DNA from: Devosia sp. Root436
Lineage (GTDB): Bacteria; Pseudomonadota; Alphaproteobacteria; Rhizobiales; Devosiaceae
NCBI RefSeq assembly: GCF_001426345.1
Contig: NZ_LMEM01000003.1
Span: forward strand, 695-38,493
Direction: 5' to 3'
DNA length: 37,799 bases
In this document: positions 9,444-17,290 of the stretch, in pieces
Position numbering within the stretch: the first letter of the stretch is position 1
Layout: each line of letters opens with the position of its first letter
Notes under the pieces: model-generated
The model's input: only the letters and a program-made list of their open reading frames with translations
Databases searched by the model: none
Told to the model about the DNA's origin: nothing
Made by a program: the position numbers and the translations under genes

Positions 9444-9536
9444 ATGACGATGCTTCGTCCGAGCATCTTCGTACTGTCGACGCGTGTCAACGCATGGATC
9501 AATCGCCGCTCCGGGGGAATTGGGGCCTCGACGTAA
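9444..9536 (+). CDS. Possible small protein, 30 residues
   Basis: A short frame begins at ATG 9444 with an excellent ribosome binding site (GAGGAGG ending three to four bases earlier, next to the dehydrogenase stop codon) and ends at TAA 9534-9536. The product ([20 protein letters not shown], then a Gly- and Ser-rich end) matches nothing I know. It could be a translated small protein, a leader coupling the dehydrogenase to etfB, or the front end of a deleted gene that left its translation signal behind. No composition or conservation test is possible here. Confidence 0.35.
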   Translation: MTMLRPSIFVLSTRVNAWINRRSGGIGAST

Positions 9537-9582
9537 GCGCCGTCTGGAGAGTTTTCGTGTTGGAACGGGAGGTTGTGTTTTG

Positions 9583-10332
9583 ATGAAAGTACTCGTAGCC
9601 GTGAAGAGGGTGGTGGATTTCAATGTGAAGGTCCGGGTGAAGCCGGACGGTTCGGGGGTTGAGCTTTCGAATGTGAAGATGGCAATGAACCCGTTCGACG
9701 AGATCGCTGTAGAAGAAGCATTGCGCCTGAAGGAGGCCGGCAAGGCGAGCGAGGTGATAATCGTCTCGATCGGGCCACAGCAGGCGCAGGAGACGATCCG
9801 CACTGCGCTCGCCATGGGCGCCGACCACGGCATCTTGGTAAAGGTCGATGGCACGGTCGAGCCCCTTTCAGTGGCGAAGATTCTCAAGGGTGTTGTCGAG
9901 GCCGTGCAACCGGACCTTGTGATCCTGGGCAAGCAGGCAATTGACGACGATTGCAACCAGACCGGACAGATGCTGGCGGCATTGCTTGGCTGGCCACAGG
10001 GCACTTTTGCCTCGAAGGTCGCTGTCGAGGACACTGCTTTCCTGGTCACCCGAGAGATCGACGGGGGCTTGCAAACGGTAAGGCTCAACAGGCCGGCAAT
10101 TATCACAACCGATCTGCGCCTCAACGAGCCACGTCATGCGTCGCTGCCGAACATCATGAAGGCGAAGAAGAAGCCGGTCGATGAGAAGACGCCGGGCGAT
10201 TACGGCGTCGATGTCGCGCCGCGCATTCAAGTGCTCAAGACCACAGAACCGCCAATAAGGCAGGCGGGGGTAAAGGTTGCAAGCGTCGCCGATCTCCTCG
10301 CTAAACTCAAGAACGAAGCCGGAGTCCTCTGA
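9583..10332 (+). CDS. etfB: Electron transfer flavoprotein, beta subunit
   Basis: A 249-residue EtfB of standard length. It starts [20 protein letters not shown], has the family segment [19 protein letters not shown], the AMP-site helix region [20 protein letters not shown], and the recognition-loop motif [15 protein letters not shown] that docks on dehydrogenase partners. The frame is open from 9484, but ATG 9583 gives the canonical N-terminus and has GGGAGG about ten bases upstream. Its stop overlaps the start of etfA. It lies 146 bases after the dimethylglycine-dehydrogenase-like gene, which suggests a dedicated pair rather than the housekeeping ETF. Confidence 0.95.
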   Translation: MKVLVAVKRVVDFNVKVRVKPDGSGVELSNVKMAMNPFDEIAVEEALRLKEAGKASEVIIVSIGPQQAQETIRTALAMGADHGILVKVDGTVEPLSVAKILKGVVEAVQPDLVILGKQAIDDDCNQTGQMLAALLGWPQGTFASKVAVEDTAFLVTREIDGGLQTVRLNRPAIITTDLRLNEPRHASLPNIMKAKKKPVDEKTPGDYGVDVAPRIQVLKTTEPPIRQAGVKVASVADLLAKLKNEAGVL

Positions 10333-11288
10333 TGAGAACGCTTTTGATTGCCGAGCACGACAACACGACGCTCAAAGACGCGACGAATAGGACGCTCACG
10401 GCCGCAAAGGCGATGGGCGGCGACGTGCATGTCCTCGTTGCGGGCAAGGGCTGCCGACCGGCGGCTGAAGCGGCCGCCAGGCTCGACGGCGTCGCCAAGG
10501 TCCTCTTTGTCGACGATGCCGCTTACCAGCATGCGCTCGCTGAGCCGCTTGCCGCGCTCATCTTGTCGCTCGCCGAACCGTATGAAGCGATCATCGCGGC
10601 GGCGACCAATTCAGGTAAGAACTTCATGCCCCGCGTCGCGGCGCTCCTTGACGTCATGCAGATCTCCGACATTCTGAAAGTCGAGGGGCCTGACACCTTT
10701 GAGCGGACTATCTACGCCGGTAGCGCCATCCAGACAGTGAAGTCGAAGGACAAGAAGAAGGTAGTTACAGTGCGAACTGCCGCCTTCCCAGCGACAGGCG
10801 AGGGCGGCATTGCCCCAATCGAAGAGGCGAAGGTAGTGAAGGTACCGGCTATCTCGAGCTTTGTCGGTGAGGAGGTTTCCAAGAGCGAGCGACCGGAACT
10901 CGCTGCGGCCAAAATCATCATCTCAGGCGGCCGAGCCATGCAGAGCCGTGAGAACTTTACCAAATATATCGAGCCGGTTGCAGACAAACTCGGCGCGGCT
11001 ATGGGCGCCTCGCGCGCGGCGGTTGATGCCGGCTATGCACCCAACGACTGGCAGGTCGGTCAGACCGGCAAAGTGGTGGCGCCGGACCTCTACATCGCCG
11101 TCGGCATTTCCGGCGCGATCCAGCATCTCGCTGGCATGAAGGACTCCAAGGTAATCGTTGCCATCAACAACGACGAGGAGGCCCCCATCTTCCAAGTCGC
11201 CGACTACGGCCTCGTCGCCGATCTCTTCGAGGCCCTCCCTGAGCTGGAGAAGCAACTGATATCCCTGGCAAGCGACTCAGCGAACTGA
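10332..11288 (+). CDS. etfA: Electron transfer flavoprotein, alpha subunit
   Basis: A 318-residue EtfA of standard length. The N-terminal domain opens [20 protein letters not shown]. The C-terminal FAD-binding domain has the diagnostic segments [40 protein letters not shown] and [18 protein letters not shown]. It binds FAD and accepts electrons from flavin dehydrogenases, passing them to ETF-ubiquinone oxidoreductase; such an oxidoreductase is encoded at 21549-23219. Start and stop of etfB overlap (TGATG), so the two subunits are probably translationally coupled. Confidence 0.95.
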   Translation: MRTLLIAEHDNTTLKDATNRTLTAAKAMGGDVHVLVAGKGCRPAAEAAARLDGVAKVLFVDDAAYQHALAEPLAALILSLAEPYEAIIAAATNSGKNFMPRVAALLDVMQISDILKVEGPDTFERTIYAGSAIQTVKSKDKKKVVTVRTAAFPATGEGGIAPIEEAKVVKVPAISSFVGEEVSKSERPELAAAKIIISGGRAMQSRENFTKYIEPVADKLGAAMGASRAAVDAGYAPNDWQVGQTGKVVAPDLYIAVGISGAIQHLAGMKDSKVIVAINNDEEAPIFQVADYGLVADLFEALPELEKQLISLASDSAN

Positions 11289-11404
11289 CCCTTCCTATTG
11301 CCTCACCGATTGATGTCGAAGGAATCGTTGGCGACTGTGCCTATCTCGTATTCCTGTCACGGGGGCACGAGGCGCGGGCAAGCGCGTGGCCCGCGATAAC
11401 ATGT

Positions 11405-11414
11405 TGATATATCA
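11405..11414. promoter_or_regulatory. AT-rich palindrome upstream of the aminotransferase
   Basis: A perfect 10-base palindrome (TGATATATCA) stands in a short AT-rich island, about 95 bases upstream of the class V aminotransferase. The adjoining AT-rich stretch at 11415-11460 could hold a promoter. The site is of a size that a GntR-type dimer could bind, but the binding protein is unknown. Confidence 0.4.
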
Positions 11415-11508
11415 CAACAATTGCTCCTATACACAATAGAAAAAATCTCAATAAATTACCGGGCGGAGCAGCCGTGATTATTGTCCCTTCATCCGGAGAT
11501 CAACCGTC

Positions 11509-12684
11509 ATGAGCAGCCAAAATCCAATCTTCATCCCTGGACCTACGAATATCCCGGAAGCATTGCGCAAGGCTGTCGACATGCCGACGCTCGATCATCG
11601 TAGCCCGGTGTTCGCCAATATCCTCCGCCCCGCACTCCGCGGCGTCAAAAAGGTTTTGAAGAGCGAGCTGGCCGAGATAGTAGTCTTCCCGGCAACCGGT
11701 ACGGGCGGTTGGGAAGCGGCGATCGGCAATACACTTTCGGTTGGTGACAAGGTGCTGGCAACACGCAACGGTATGTTCAGCCATCGCTGGATCGACATGT
11801 GCCGCAAGCACGGGCTCGATGTTATCGTGATCCCACAGGAGTGGGGCGAAGGCATTCCCGCAGACCGCGTGGAGGAGATTCTGGCCGCCGACGGATCCCA
11901 CCGGATCAGGGCTGTTCTCGCTACTCACAACGAGACGGCGACGGGCGTGCGTTCTGACATTGCAGCTGTGCGCAGCGCCATCGACGCGGCCGTGCATCCT
12001 GCGATGCTCTTCGTCGACGGCGTGAGCTCGATCGGCTCGATGGATTTCCGCATGGACGAGTGGGGCGTCGACATTGCCGTCACGGGCTCGCAGAAGGGCT
12101 TCATGTTGCCGCCGGGGCTCGCGATCCTCGGCCTATCTGCGAAAGCGATGCAGGCTATGCGCGAGGTGGGTTTGCCGCGCAGCTACTTCGACATGCGCGA
12201 CATGGTCGCCGCCTATGCCGCGGGGGGCTTCCCGTACACACCACCGGTCGGCCTGCTGAACGGCCTGAAGGTCGCCACTGAGATGCTACTTGCAGAAGGT
12301 CTTGAAGACGTCTTTTCACGGCACCATCGTATAGCGCAAGGCATACGCTGTGCGGCTGGCGCCTGGGAATTGGAGCTCTGCGCGGTACGACCGGAGCTTT
12401 ATTCCGATACCGTCAGCGCAATTCGCGTTCCGGACGGATTTGACGCAAACAGGCTCGTGGCGCATGCGCTCGACGCCTATGGCGTCTCATTCGGCACTGG
12501 GCTAGGGGAGTTGGCCGGCAAGGCATTCCGCATTGGTCATCTGGGCAGCCTGACAGAGGCGATGGCTCTTTCTGGTATTGCCACAGCCGAGATGGTCATG
12601 GCGGATTTGGGGCTGCCGGTCAGGCTGGGTTCAGGCGTAGCGGCCGCCCAGAAGTACTATCTTCGCGGTTGTAGTCGAGAATGA
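11509..12684 (+). CDS. Class V aminotransferase, aspartate/serine-glyoxylate type
   Basis: A 391-residue PLP enzyme with the class V opening (FIPGPTNIPEALRKAVDMPT), a PLP phosphate-binding segment (FPATGTGGWEAAI), the Asp strand LFVDGVSSIGSMDFRMDEWG, and the Schiff-base lysine in GSQKGFM at about residue 196. The C-terminus (AFRIGHLGSLTEAMALSGIA) also matches the serine/alanine-glyoxylate group. From memory its opening and central motifs are closest to BhcA, the aspartate-glyoxylate aminotransferase of the beta-hydroxyaspartate cycle, but none of the other cycle genes is present. It would make glycine from glyoxylate. GGAG ten bases before the ATG sets the start. Its 3' end overlaps the last bases of a decayed gene on the other strand. 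Confidence 0.85.
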   Translation: MSSQNPIFIPGPTNIPEALRKAVDMPTLDHRSPVFANILRPALRGVKKVLKSELAEIVVFPATGTGGWEAAIGNTLSVGDKVLATRNGMFSHRWIDMCRKHGLDVIVIPQEWGEGIPADRVEEILAADGSHRIRAVLATHNETATGVRSDIAAVRSAIDAAVHPAMLFVDGVSSIGSMDFRMDEWGVDIAVTGSQKGFMLPPGLAILGLSAKAMQAMREVGLPRSYFDMRDMVAAYAAGGFPYTPPVGLLNGLKVATEMLLAEGLEDVFSRHHRIAQGIRCAAGAWELELCAVRPELYSDTVSAIRVPDGFDANRLVAHALDAYGVSFGTGLGELAGKAFRIGHLGSLTEAMALSGIATAEMVMADLGLPVRLGSGVAAAQKYYLRGCSRE

Positions 12685-13620
12685 CAGCAAAGCCACCCGG
12701 TAAGAAGGGGCGCCACTGCCGCAGCCAAACTGAATGACATCAGGGTGAACCTGATCGCGGCCGTCTTCCGGCCCGACTGGCTGAGGCCGATGGCTGCGAG
12801 TGTCGGAACGTCGAGTTTCGAAAGGAAGTCGCACAGCGTGAAGCAGGCCGTTGCGATGCCGAAGTTGGGAGCGAGCGCGGCGAGGAACAGCAGCAGGTTT
12901 GCGGGGACGCGCCCACAAAACATCGTGCAGCCGAGGCCCATGCGGCGGCTGATCGGCGCCGCGAGAAGCTGAGCCGCCGCGGCCAAATTTCCCGCCGTGA
13001 AGAACAGGGCCCCGCTCTCCATTATCGTATCGCGGAAGCGGTTCGTAAGGATCAGAGCGTTGAAGCTGAACCTGCCGCTGAACGCGTCGACGGAGATGAT
13101 CGCAGTCAGCTGCAACTTGCTGAGCGAACCGGAAGCAGGGCGCGCTGGCGCGGCGCTTCCGCTCATAGATCGCGCAGACGGCAAGGCCCAACCGGACGTA
13201 GCGGACAAAAATAACCGTCGAAGTCGTCCATCCGCAAAGCGCCCGCGAGGGAGCGATCAGCGAAGGTAGGGTGGCCGTCCGTCGATCAGTAAGCCTCCGG
13301 CGGAGTCCTCGCCGGATGCTTACGTCGATCAGCGGACTCCCGCGACAACCATGCCGTGGCGGACGACACAGAGCAGCGCCCTCAGGCCTAGGCGTGGGGG
13401 CGTGAGCCCCGGCAGCGCCCGAGGTGAGGGCCAAGGAACATATAGGAGATGATCATGCCGACTGCTGCGGCGTCGAAGCCACGCGAAGGTAGAGCGGGAG
13501 CAGCAATGATATTTAGCTGCCGCAGGAGACCCGGACGGTGCGGACGCCCAGGATTGACCTGAGAGACCATTGTGCCTCACGGAGGCCGACCGTAGTCACC
13601 GCTATCGCTCCCCTGGCCGC
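12657..13620 (-). pseudogene. MFS transporter, decayed
   Basis: Reading leftward, the start resembles an MFS N-terminus (TVGLREAQWSL, then in another frame GFDAAAVGMIISYMFLGP). The middle is scrambled by stops and shifts. The last 150 codons or so are clean and show typical second-half MFS segments: LQLTAIISVDAFSGRF, ALFFTAGNLAAAAQLLAAPI, RVPANLLLFLAALAPN, LDVPTLAAIGLSQSGRKTAA and SLAAAVAPLLTGWL. It follows dadA and ridA on the same strand and was probably the transporter of that operon. Several independent frameshifts rule out function. Its 3' end overlaps the class V aminotransferase gene by 28 bases. Confidence 0.75.
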
Positions 13621-13746
13621 GTGATGTGCCCAGGTCGGTCATCGCAGGTCTCGGCGGCTACGCCTGGTTGGGAGACGTCGCGACCAAGCAATCATGTCCT
13701 GCCCTCAGCGTGATTGGCGTATTTTCCTTAGACCCGCTCCAGCCGT

Positions 13747-14091
13747 TCAGACGGCGCAAACGAAAACGACCTCGATGAGCACCGACGGCCCCAGGTCGGC
13801 AACTCCGATCGTCGCTCGCGTGGGCAGCGTCTCTGCCGGGAAACTCGCTTTCCAGGCTTCGTTCATCTCGGCCTTCATAGACATGTCGGTGATGTAAACC
13901 GTGGATTGAAGGATGCGGCCCATGTCGGAACCGGCTTCGCCCAGGATATCGGCTAACCGGTCCGAGATTTCCCGTGTCTGGCCACCAATAGTTTGGCTTA
14001 GGTTGTTGGCGATAAGGCCGCTGACGTAGAGCGTATCGCCGTGCCGTACAAAGCGATGGAAGAGGGGGGTCTGCTGGCCTCGCTGTATCAT
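13747..14091 (-). CDS. RidA-family imine/enamine deaminase
   Basis: A 114-residue YjgF/YER057c/UK114-family protein. The family pattern is visible in HGDTLYVSGLIANNL, ISDRLADILGEAGSDMGRIL, TVYITDMSMKAEMNEAW and PTRATIGVADLG; the Arg of PTRAT and the Glu of LIEVVFV are the usual ligand-site residues. RidA hydrolyses reactive imines made by PLP or flavin enzymes. The ATG at 14091 is chosen over 14136 because AGGAAAGG lies just upstream and the product starts like its family. It follows the dadA-like gene by 16 bases in one operon, consistent with hydrolysis of the imino acid that enzyme produces. Confidence 0.88.
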   Translation of the reverse strand: MIQRGQQTPLFHRFVRHGDTLYVSGLIANNLSQTIGGQTREISDRLADILGEAGSDMGRILQSTVYITDMSMKAEMNEAWKASFPAETLPTRATIGVADLGPSVLIEVVFVCAV

Positions 14092-14107
14092 ATCTAGTCC
14101 TTTCCTG

Positions 14108-15361
14108 TCAGAACCGTGAATGCCGGAACGGCGCAAGGTCTATCTTTGGAGTGCGGCCGAGGATCAAGTCAGCGACCAGGTGTCCGGTCATCGGCGCTGC
14201 GGTCATGCCGACATGCCCATGTCCGAAGGCATATACAATGTCGGGAAACCGGCTCGCCTTATCGATCACCGGCAGCGAGTCGGGCAGGCTTGGGCGGTGA
14301 CCCATCCAGAGCACGAGGCGCTCTTCTGCGACGCACGCTGGCAGTCCGGGCAGCATCTTCTGGCCCAGCTTGACCAGAGCGCGGGCTCGCTTCCAGTCCG
14401 GCCCCTGCTCGAGCCCCGCAAGCTCCACGGTCCCCGCCAGGCGCAGGCCATGCTTCATCGGCGTAGTGATGAATTTGCTGGACGCGTCGCAGGTTGGAAC
14501 TCGCGGCTGCGACTCCGGATCACTTATCATCACGTGGTATCCGCGCTCGGTCTCCAAGGGCACCCAGTCGCCGAGCATTTTCAGGAGCGCCTTTGAATGG
14601 GCTCCGGCAGCTATAACGGCAGAGTCGGCCGACACGGTCCCGTCTTCAGTCTCGATGCATTGCAGCTGTCCTCCATCAAGCCGAAAACCGGTTGCCTTTG
14701 CGCGGTGGATGGTGCCGCCCTGTCTCACGAAATGCTCGGCCAGGCGCAGGACGAGGCCGCCCGGATCTGTCGTATGTCCATTTTCGCGGATGAGAACGCC
14801 GTTCGTGTAGGACGACGACAAAGCGGGGTCGAATTCCCGTAACTGGCGCCGATCCAACAAGTCGAGTTGAACCCCGGCGTCCCTGCGAAGCTCCCAGGCG
14901 AAATGGTCGCCTGCCAGGGCTTTCTCTGAACTATAGACATAGAGGTGACCCTGTTCCCGGATCAGGTCGTCGACACCCACCCCTGCGACGAGCTGTTTGA
15001 GGTAGGGAAGCGTGGGCCCGAGTAAGGCGCGCAGTGCCGCCGCTTGTTTCCTCACCTCCTCCCGCCGACCGGCCCGAAGGAAACGCCATAGCCAAGGAAA
15101 GAGGGTGGGCATGTAAGCCAATCGGATCGAAAGTGGACCGAGCGGGTCGAGCATCCAGCGCGGTACGCTCGTCCAAATTCCCGGCATCGACATCGGCACC
15201 ACGGACGACCCGTTGAAGCAGCCGGCATTGCCGTGGCTGGCGCCGGTGCCCGGAAGATGGGGGTCGATCACGACGACCTTTTGGCCTGCTCGCTGAAGCC
15301 AGAGAGCCGAGCTGATGCCGATCATACCGGCTCCAATTACAGCAGTCGTATTGGTGCGCAT
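14108..15361 (-). CDS. DadA-like FAD-dependent D-amino-acid dehydrogenase
   Basis: A 417-residue DAO-fold enzyme with the FAD site at the very N-terminus (TTAVIGAGMIGISSALWLQR, Gly cluster at residues 10-15), the DadA-typical GASHGNAGCFNG at about residues 40-51, the mid-protein DPGGLVLRLAEHFVRQGG, and the C-terminal LWMGHRPSLPDSLPVI and YAFGHGHVGMTAAPMTG. DadA enzymes oxidise D-amino acids to imino acids and feed electrons to the respiratory chain. ridA follows at 16 bases. The gene is divergent from the ABC transporter operon starting at 15619, sharing a 257-base region with an inverted repeat. The exact amino acid cannot be told. Confidence 0.85.
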   Translation of the reverse strand: MRTNTTAVIGAGMIGISSALWLQRAGQKVVVIDPHLPGTGASHGNAGCFNGSSVVPMSMPGIWTSVPRWMLDPLGPLSIRLAYMPTLFPWLWRFLRAGRREEVRKQAAALRALLGPTLPYLKQLVAGVGVDDLIREQGHLYVYSSEKALAGDHFAWELRRDAGVQLDLLDRRQLREFDPALSSSYTNGVLIRENGHTTDPGGLVLRLAEHFVRQGGTIHRAKATGFRLDGGQLQCIETEDGTVSADSAVIAAGAHSKALLKMLGDWVPLETERGYHVMISDPESQPRVPTCDASSKFITTPMKHGLRLAGTVELAGLEQGPDWKRARALVKLGQKMLPGLPACVAEERLVLWMGHRPSLPDSLPVIDKASRFPDIVYAFGHGHVGMTAAPMTGHLVADLILGRTPKIDLAPFRHSRF

Positions 15362-15430
15362 AGGTGTTTACCAGGGTTTGCAACAGTCTCATATCCCGTC
15401 CGTCGGCGTGATGCAATATGGTGCACGTTG

Positions 15431-15543
15431 CTGAATACATTTTTGTCTACGATATTCAGAATGGGCCATCTTTGGGGTTGCCAAACGGGAATGTGGGAGT
15501 CATGGTGGATGAAGTGCAGAGAAAAATTCAAAAATGTATTCAG
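15431..15543. promoter_or_regulatory. 15-base inverted repeat between divergent operons
   Basis: CTGAATACATTTTTG at 15431-15445 is repeated exactly in inverted orientation at 15529-15543, with 83 bases between. A shorter related half (GATATTCAG at 15451-15459) lies between them and can pair with the left CTGAATA. The pair sits between the divergent dadA-ridA operon (starting at 15361) and the ABC transporter operon (starting at 15619). It may be two operator half-sites for a looping regulator, or the ends of a tiny decayed element. Confidence 0.5.
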
Positions 15544-15618
15544 TCTGCGCTGCCGCGGTTGGGAGCTAGATCTCCTCGGCTTCGGGAAAAAGAAGCGAGT
15601 CTCATGACGGAGGAAAAC

Positions 15619-16695
15619 ATGCCTATCGGAACGTCGCGCCGCACTTTCTTGAAGGCCGGGGCCCTTGCTGCTGCAAGCACCCTGGCTGCTCCAGCCTTCC
15701 TGCGCAAAGCTTGGGCCCAAGAACCTTTTACCGTACGGGTGCCGGGGGGCTACGGTGACATATGGGACATCGCGTTCTTCAAACCGTTCGAAGCCGCAAC
15801 CGGGATCAAGGCGACCGGCGTCGTATCCAAGGACTTTCCCTTCAACGAGTTTAAGATCTCCGTTGAGACCGGCGCCTATCGCTGGAGCATGGCAGCGGGC
15901 GTGACCAAGGAGCTTTACTTCCGGCTGCGGGACGCCGATCTGATGGATCCCATCGACGTTAATTCGCCGGACATTGCCGCCCGACCTGCCGAGAATGTGA
16001 TGCCCGACTGGCTACCTTACGGCCTCTATTGCTTCACCATGGCCTACCGGGAGACGTCGTTCCCCCAGGGCTTGGATTCCTATCGCGATATGTGGAACGT
16101 CACGCAGTTTCCAGGCCGTCGATCGCTGCGCAAGCGTGCGGTCGACGCAATCGAAATGACGGCGCGCGGAATCGGCATTCCGGCTGAAGATATCTATCCG
16201 ATGCTCAAGACCCCCGAAGGATGGGACAAGGTATTCGCCGGGCTTGACGAAATCCGGCCGCACATAGCTGTGTGGTGGGAATCCGATCCGCAGATGGACC
16301 AGCTTATCGGCAGCGGCGACCTAGACATTTTCCCCATCAGCAGTCACCGGGCGCAGAAGCTCAAGAACGACGGAGCTCCTGTTGGGATCAGCTACACGGA
16401 CGGCTACTTCACCACGCAAGGCTGGGCCATCCCCAAAGGCAGCCCGCAGGGCGACGTCGCTCGCGAATTCATCAAGTTCGCGGCCCAGCCCGCACATGAG
16501 GCAGAGTTCATGAAGTCCACGCTGATGGGGCCGATGCACCCGAAGGCGTTCGACCATCTCGACGCCGACCTCGCGCGAACACTACCGACCTACCCGGACA
16601 ACCTGGCCAAGATGCGCGAGCAGGACGCGCAGTTCTGGCTCGATCATGGCGAAGACGCGCGCACCCGTTTCGAGCAATGGATCCTGGGCAGCTGA
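15619..16695 (+). CDS. PotD-type ABC transporter substrate-binding protein
   Basis: A 358-residue periplasmic binding protein. It opens with a twin-arginine signal (TSRRTFLKAGALAAAS, cleavage likely after AWA near residue 33), followed by a type II binding-protein fold of the extracellular solute-binding family 8 or spermidine/putrescine group (FEAATGIKATGVVSKD, DIFPISSHRA, GYFTTQGWAIPKGSPQGDVA). ATG 15619 is chosen because GGAGGA lies 6 bases upstream; ATG 15604 and the long frame from 15418 lack a signal. It starts an operon with the ATPase at 17291 and the permease at 18295, interrupted by a broken monooxygenase gene. Ligand: polyamine or other amino compound, inferred from family only. 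Confidence 0.87.
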   Translation: MPIGTSRRTFLKAGALAAASTLAAPAFLRKAWAQEPFTVRVPGGYGDIWDIAFFKPFEAATGIKATGVVSKDFPFNEFKISVETGAYRWSMAAGVTKELYFRLRDADLMDPIDVNSPDIAARPAENVMPDWLPYGLYCFTMAYRETSFPQGLDSYRDMWNVTQFPGRRSLRKRAVDAIEMTARGIGIPAEDIYPMLKTPEGWDKVFAGLDEIRPHIAVWWESDPQMDQLIGSGDLDIFPISSHRAQKLKNDGAPVGISYTDGYFTTQGWAIPKGSPQGDVAREFIKFAAQPAHEAEFMKSTLMGPMHPKAFDHLDADLARTLPTYPDNLAKMREQDAQFWLDHGEDARTRFEQWILGS

Positions 16696-16724
16696 CGATC
16701 GGGGTCGTGGGCCGTCAGGACAAG

Positions 16725-17060
16725 ATGAAGCTCGGACAGTCGGTCCGGGGCGTAGGCCACACCGTGGCGGATTCGCGGCACTGCGACTCCAATTCGCGCG
16801 CGAAATCGGACTGTCGCACTCTCTGGCGGCAGCCCGGACGGCCGAGCGGGGGACTTTCGACATCATCATTTTCGCAGGCGGCGTCGCCATCCGCGAAAAT
16901 GCCGGGGAGCAGGCGCAGCCACGAGTTCAAGGTGCTGCCGGGCGCGTGGGCGATCATCGAACGCAGCGAGGTCGAGGTGCTGGAGAAACAGTGCGAGCTG
17001 CTATCTTTGATCCTGCCCGCATTGGGAAAGTCGCTGACCGGCACGATGGTCGGCGATGTT
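16725..17060 (+). pseudogene. NtaA/SnaA/DszA-type flavin-dependent monooxygenase, decayed
   Basis: From ATG 16725 the frame reads MKLGQSVRGVGHTVADSRH, the typical start of this bacterial-luciferase-like family (usually M.LG.F.R..GHH.AAWRHP). Frame then shifts to read SLAAARTAERGTFDIIIFAG followed by GVAIRENAG, matching the family's ARTAERGKFD..F.ADG.A.R. After a large deletion and a shift back, HEFKVLPGAWAIIERSEVEV and then LEKQCELLSLI match the central ..KV.PG....GR.E.EA..K...L..LI segment. Intact enzymes are about 440 residues and use FMNH2 from a separate flavin reductase; one is encoded at 20530. Only about 110 codons remain. It lies between the binding-protein and ATPase genes of the transporter. 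Confidence 0.75.
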
Positions 17061-17290
17061 CAAGCGCGCGTGCGCACTCATCTCTCTCTTGTGGGGAGGT
17101 GCAGAGCAAGTAGCGGATACCTTCGCCCCGAGCGAGAGGTCTGCGATGGGTTTAACGTCGCGGCCTCTCACCTGGACGACTTCGAAGCGAGAATCTTGGT
17201 CTCTGGTTCCCCGGAGAGCCGGTATGCACACTGAGGAATACGTTGGAGCCAGCCCGGCGCGTGGCGCCGCACGATCGAGCAGGATATGCG
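17061..17290. other. Spacer before the ABC ATPase gene
   Basis: About 230 bases after the readable monooxygenase remains. The frame stays open to 17234, but the residues match nothing I recognise; it may be more of the decayed gene. The ATPase ribosome binding site is the AGGA about 7 bases before ATG 17291. Confidence 0.35.

Noticed and set aside
15418..15618. Extended start of the PotD-type binding protein
   Set aside because: It would place about 67 residues before the twin-arginine signal and run through the inverted repeat; GGAGGA before ATG 15619 decides the start.
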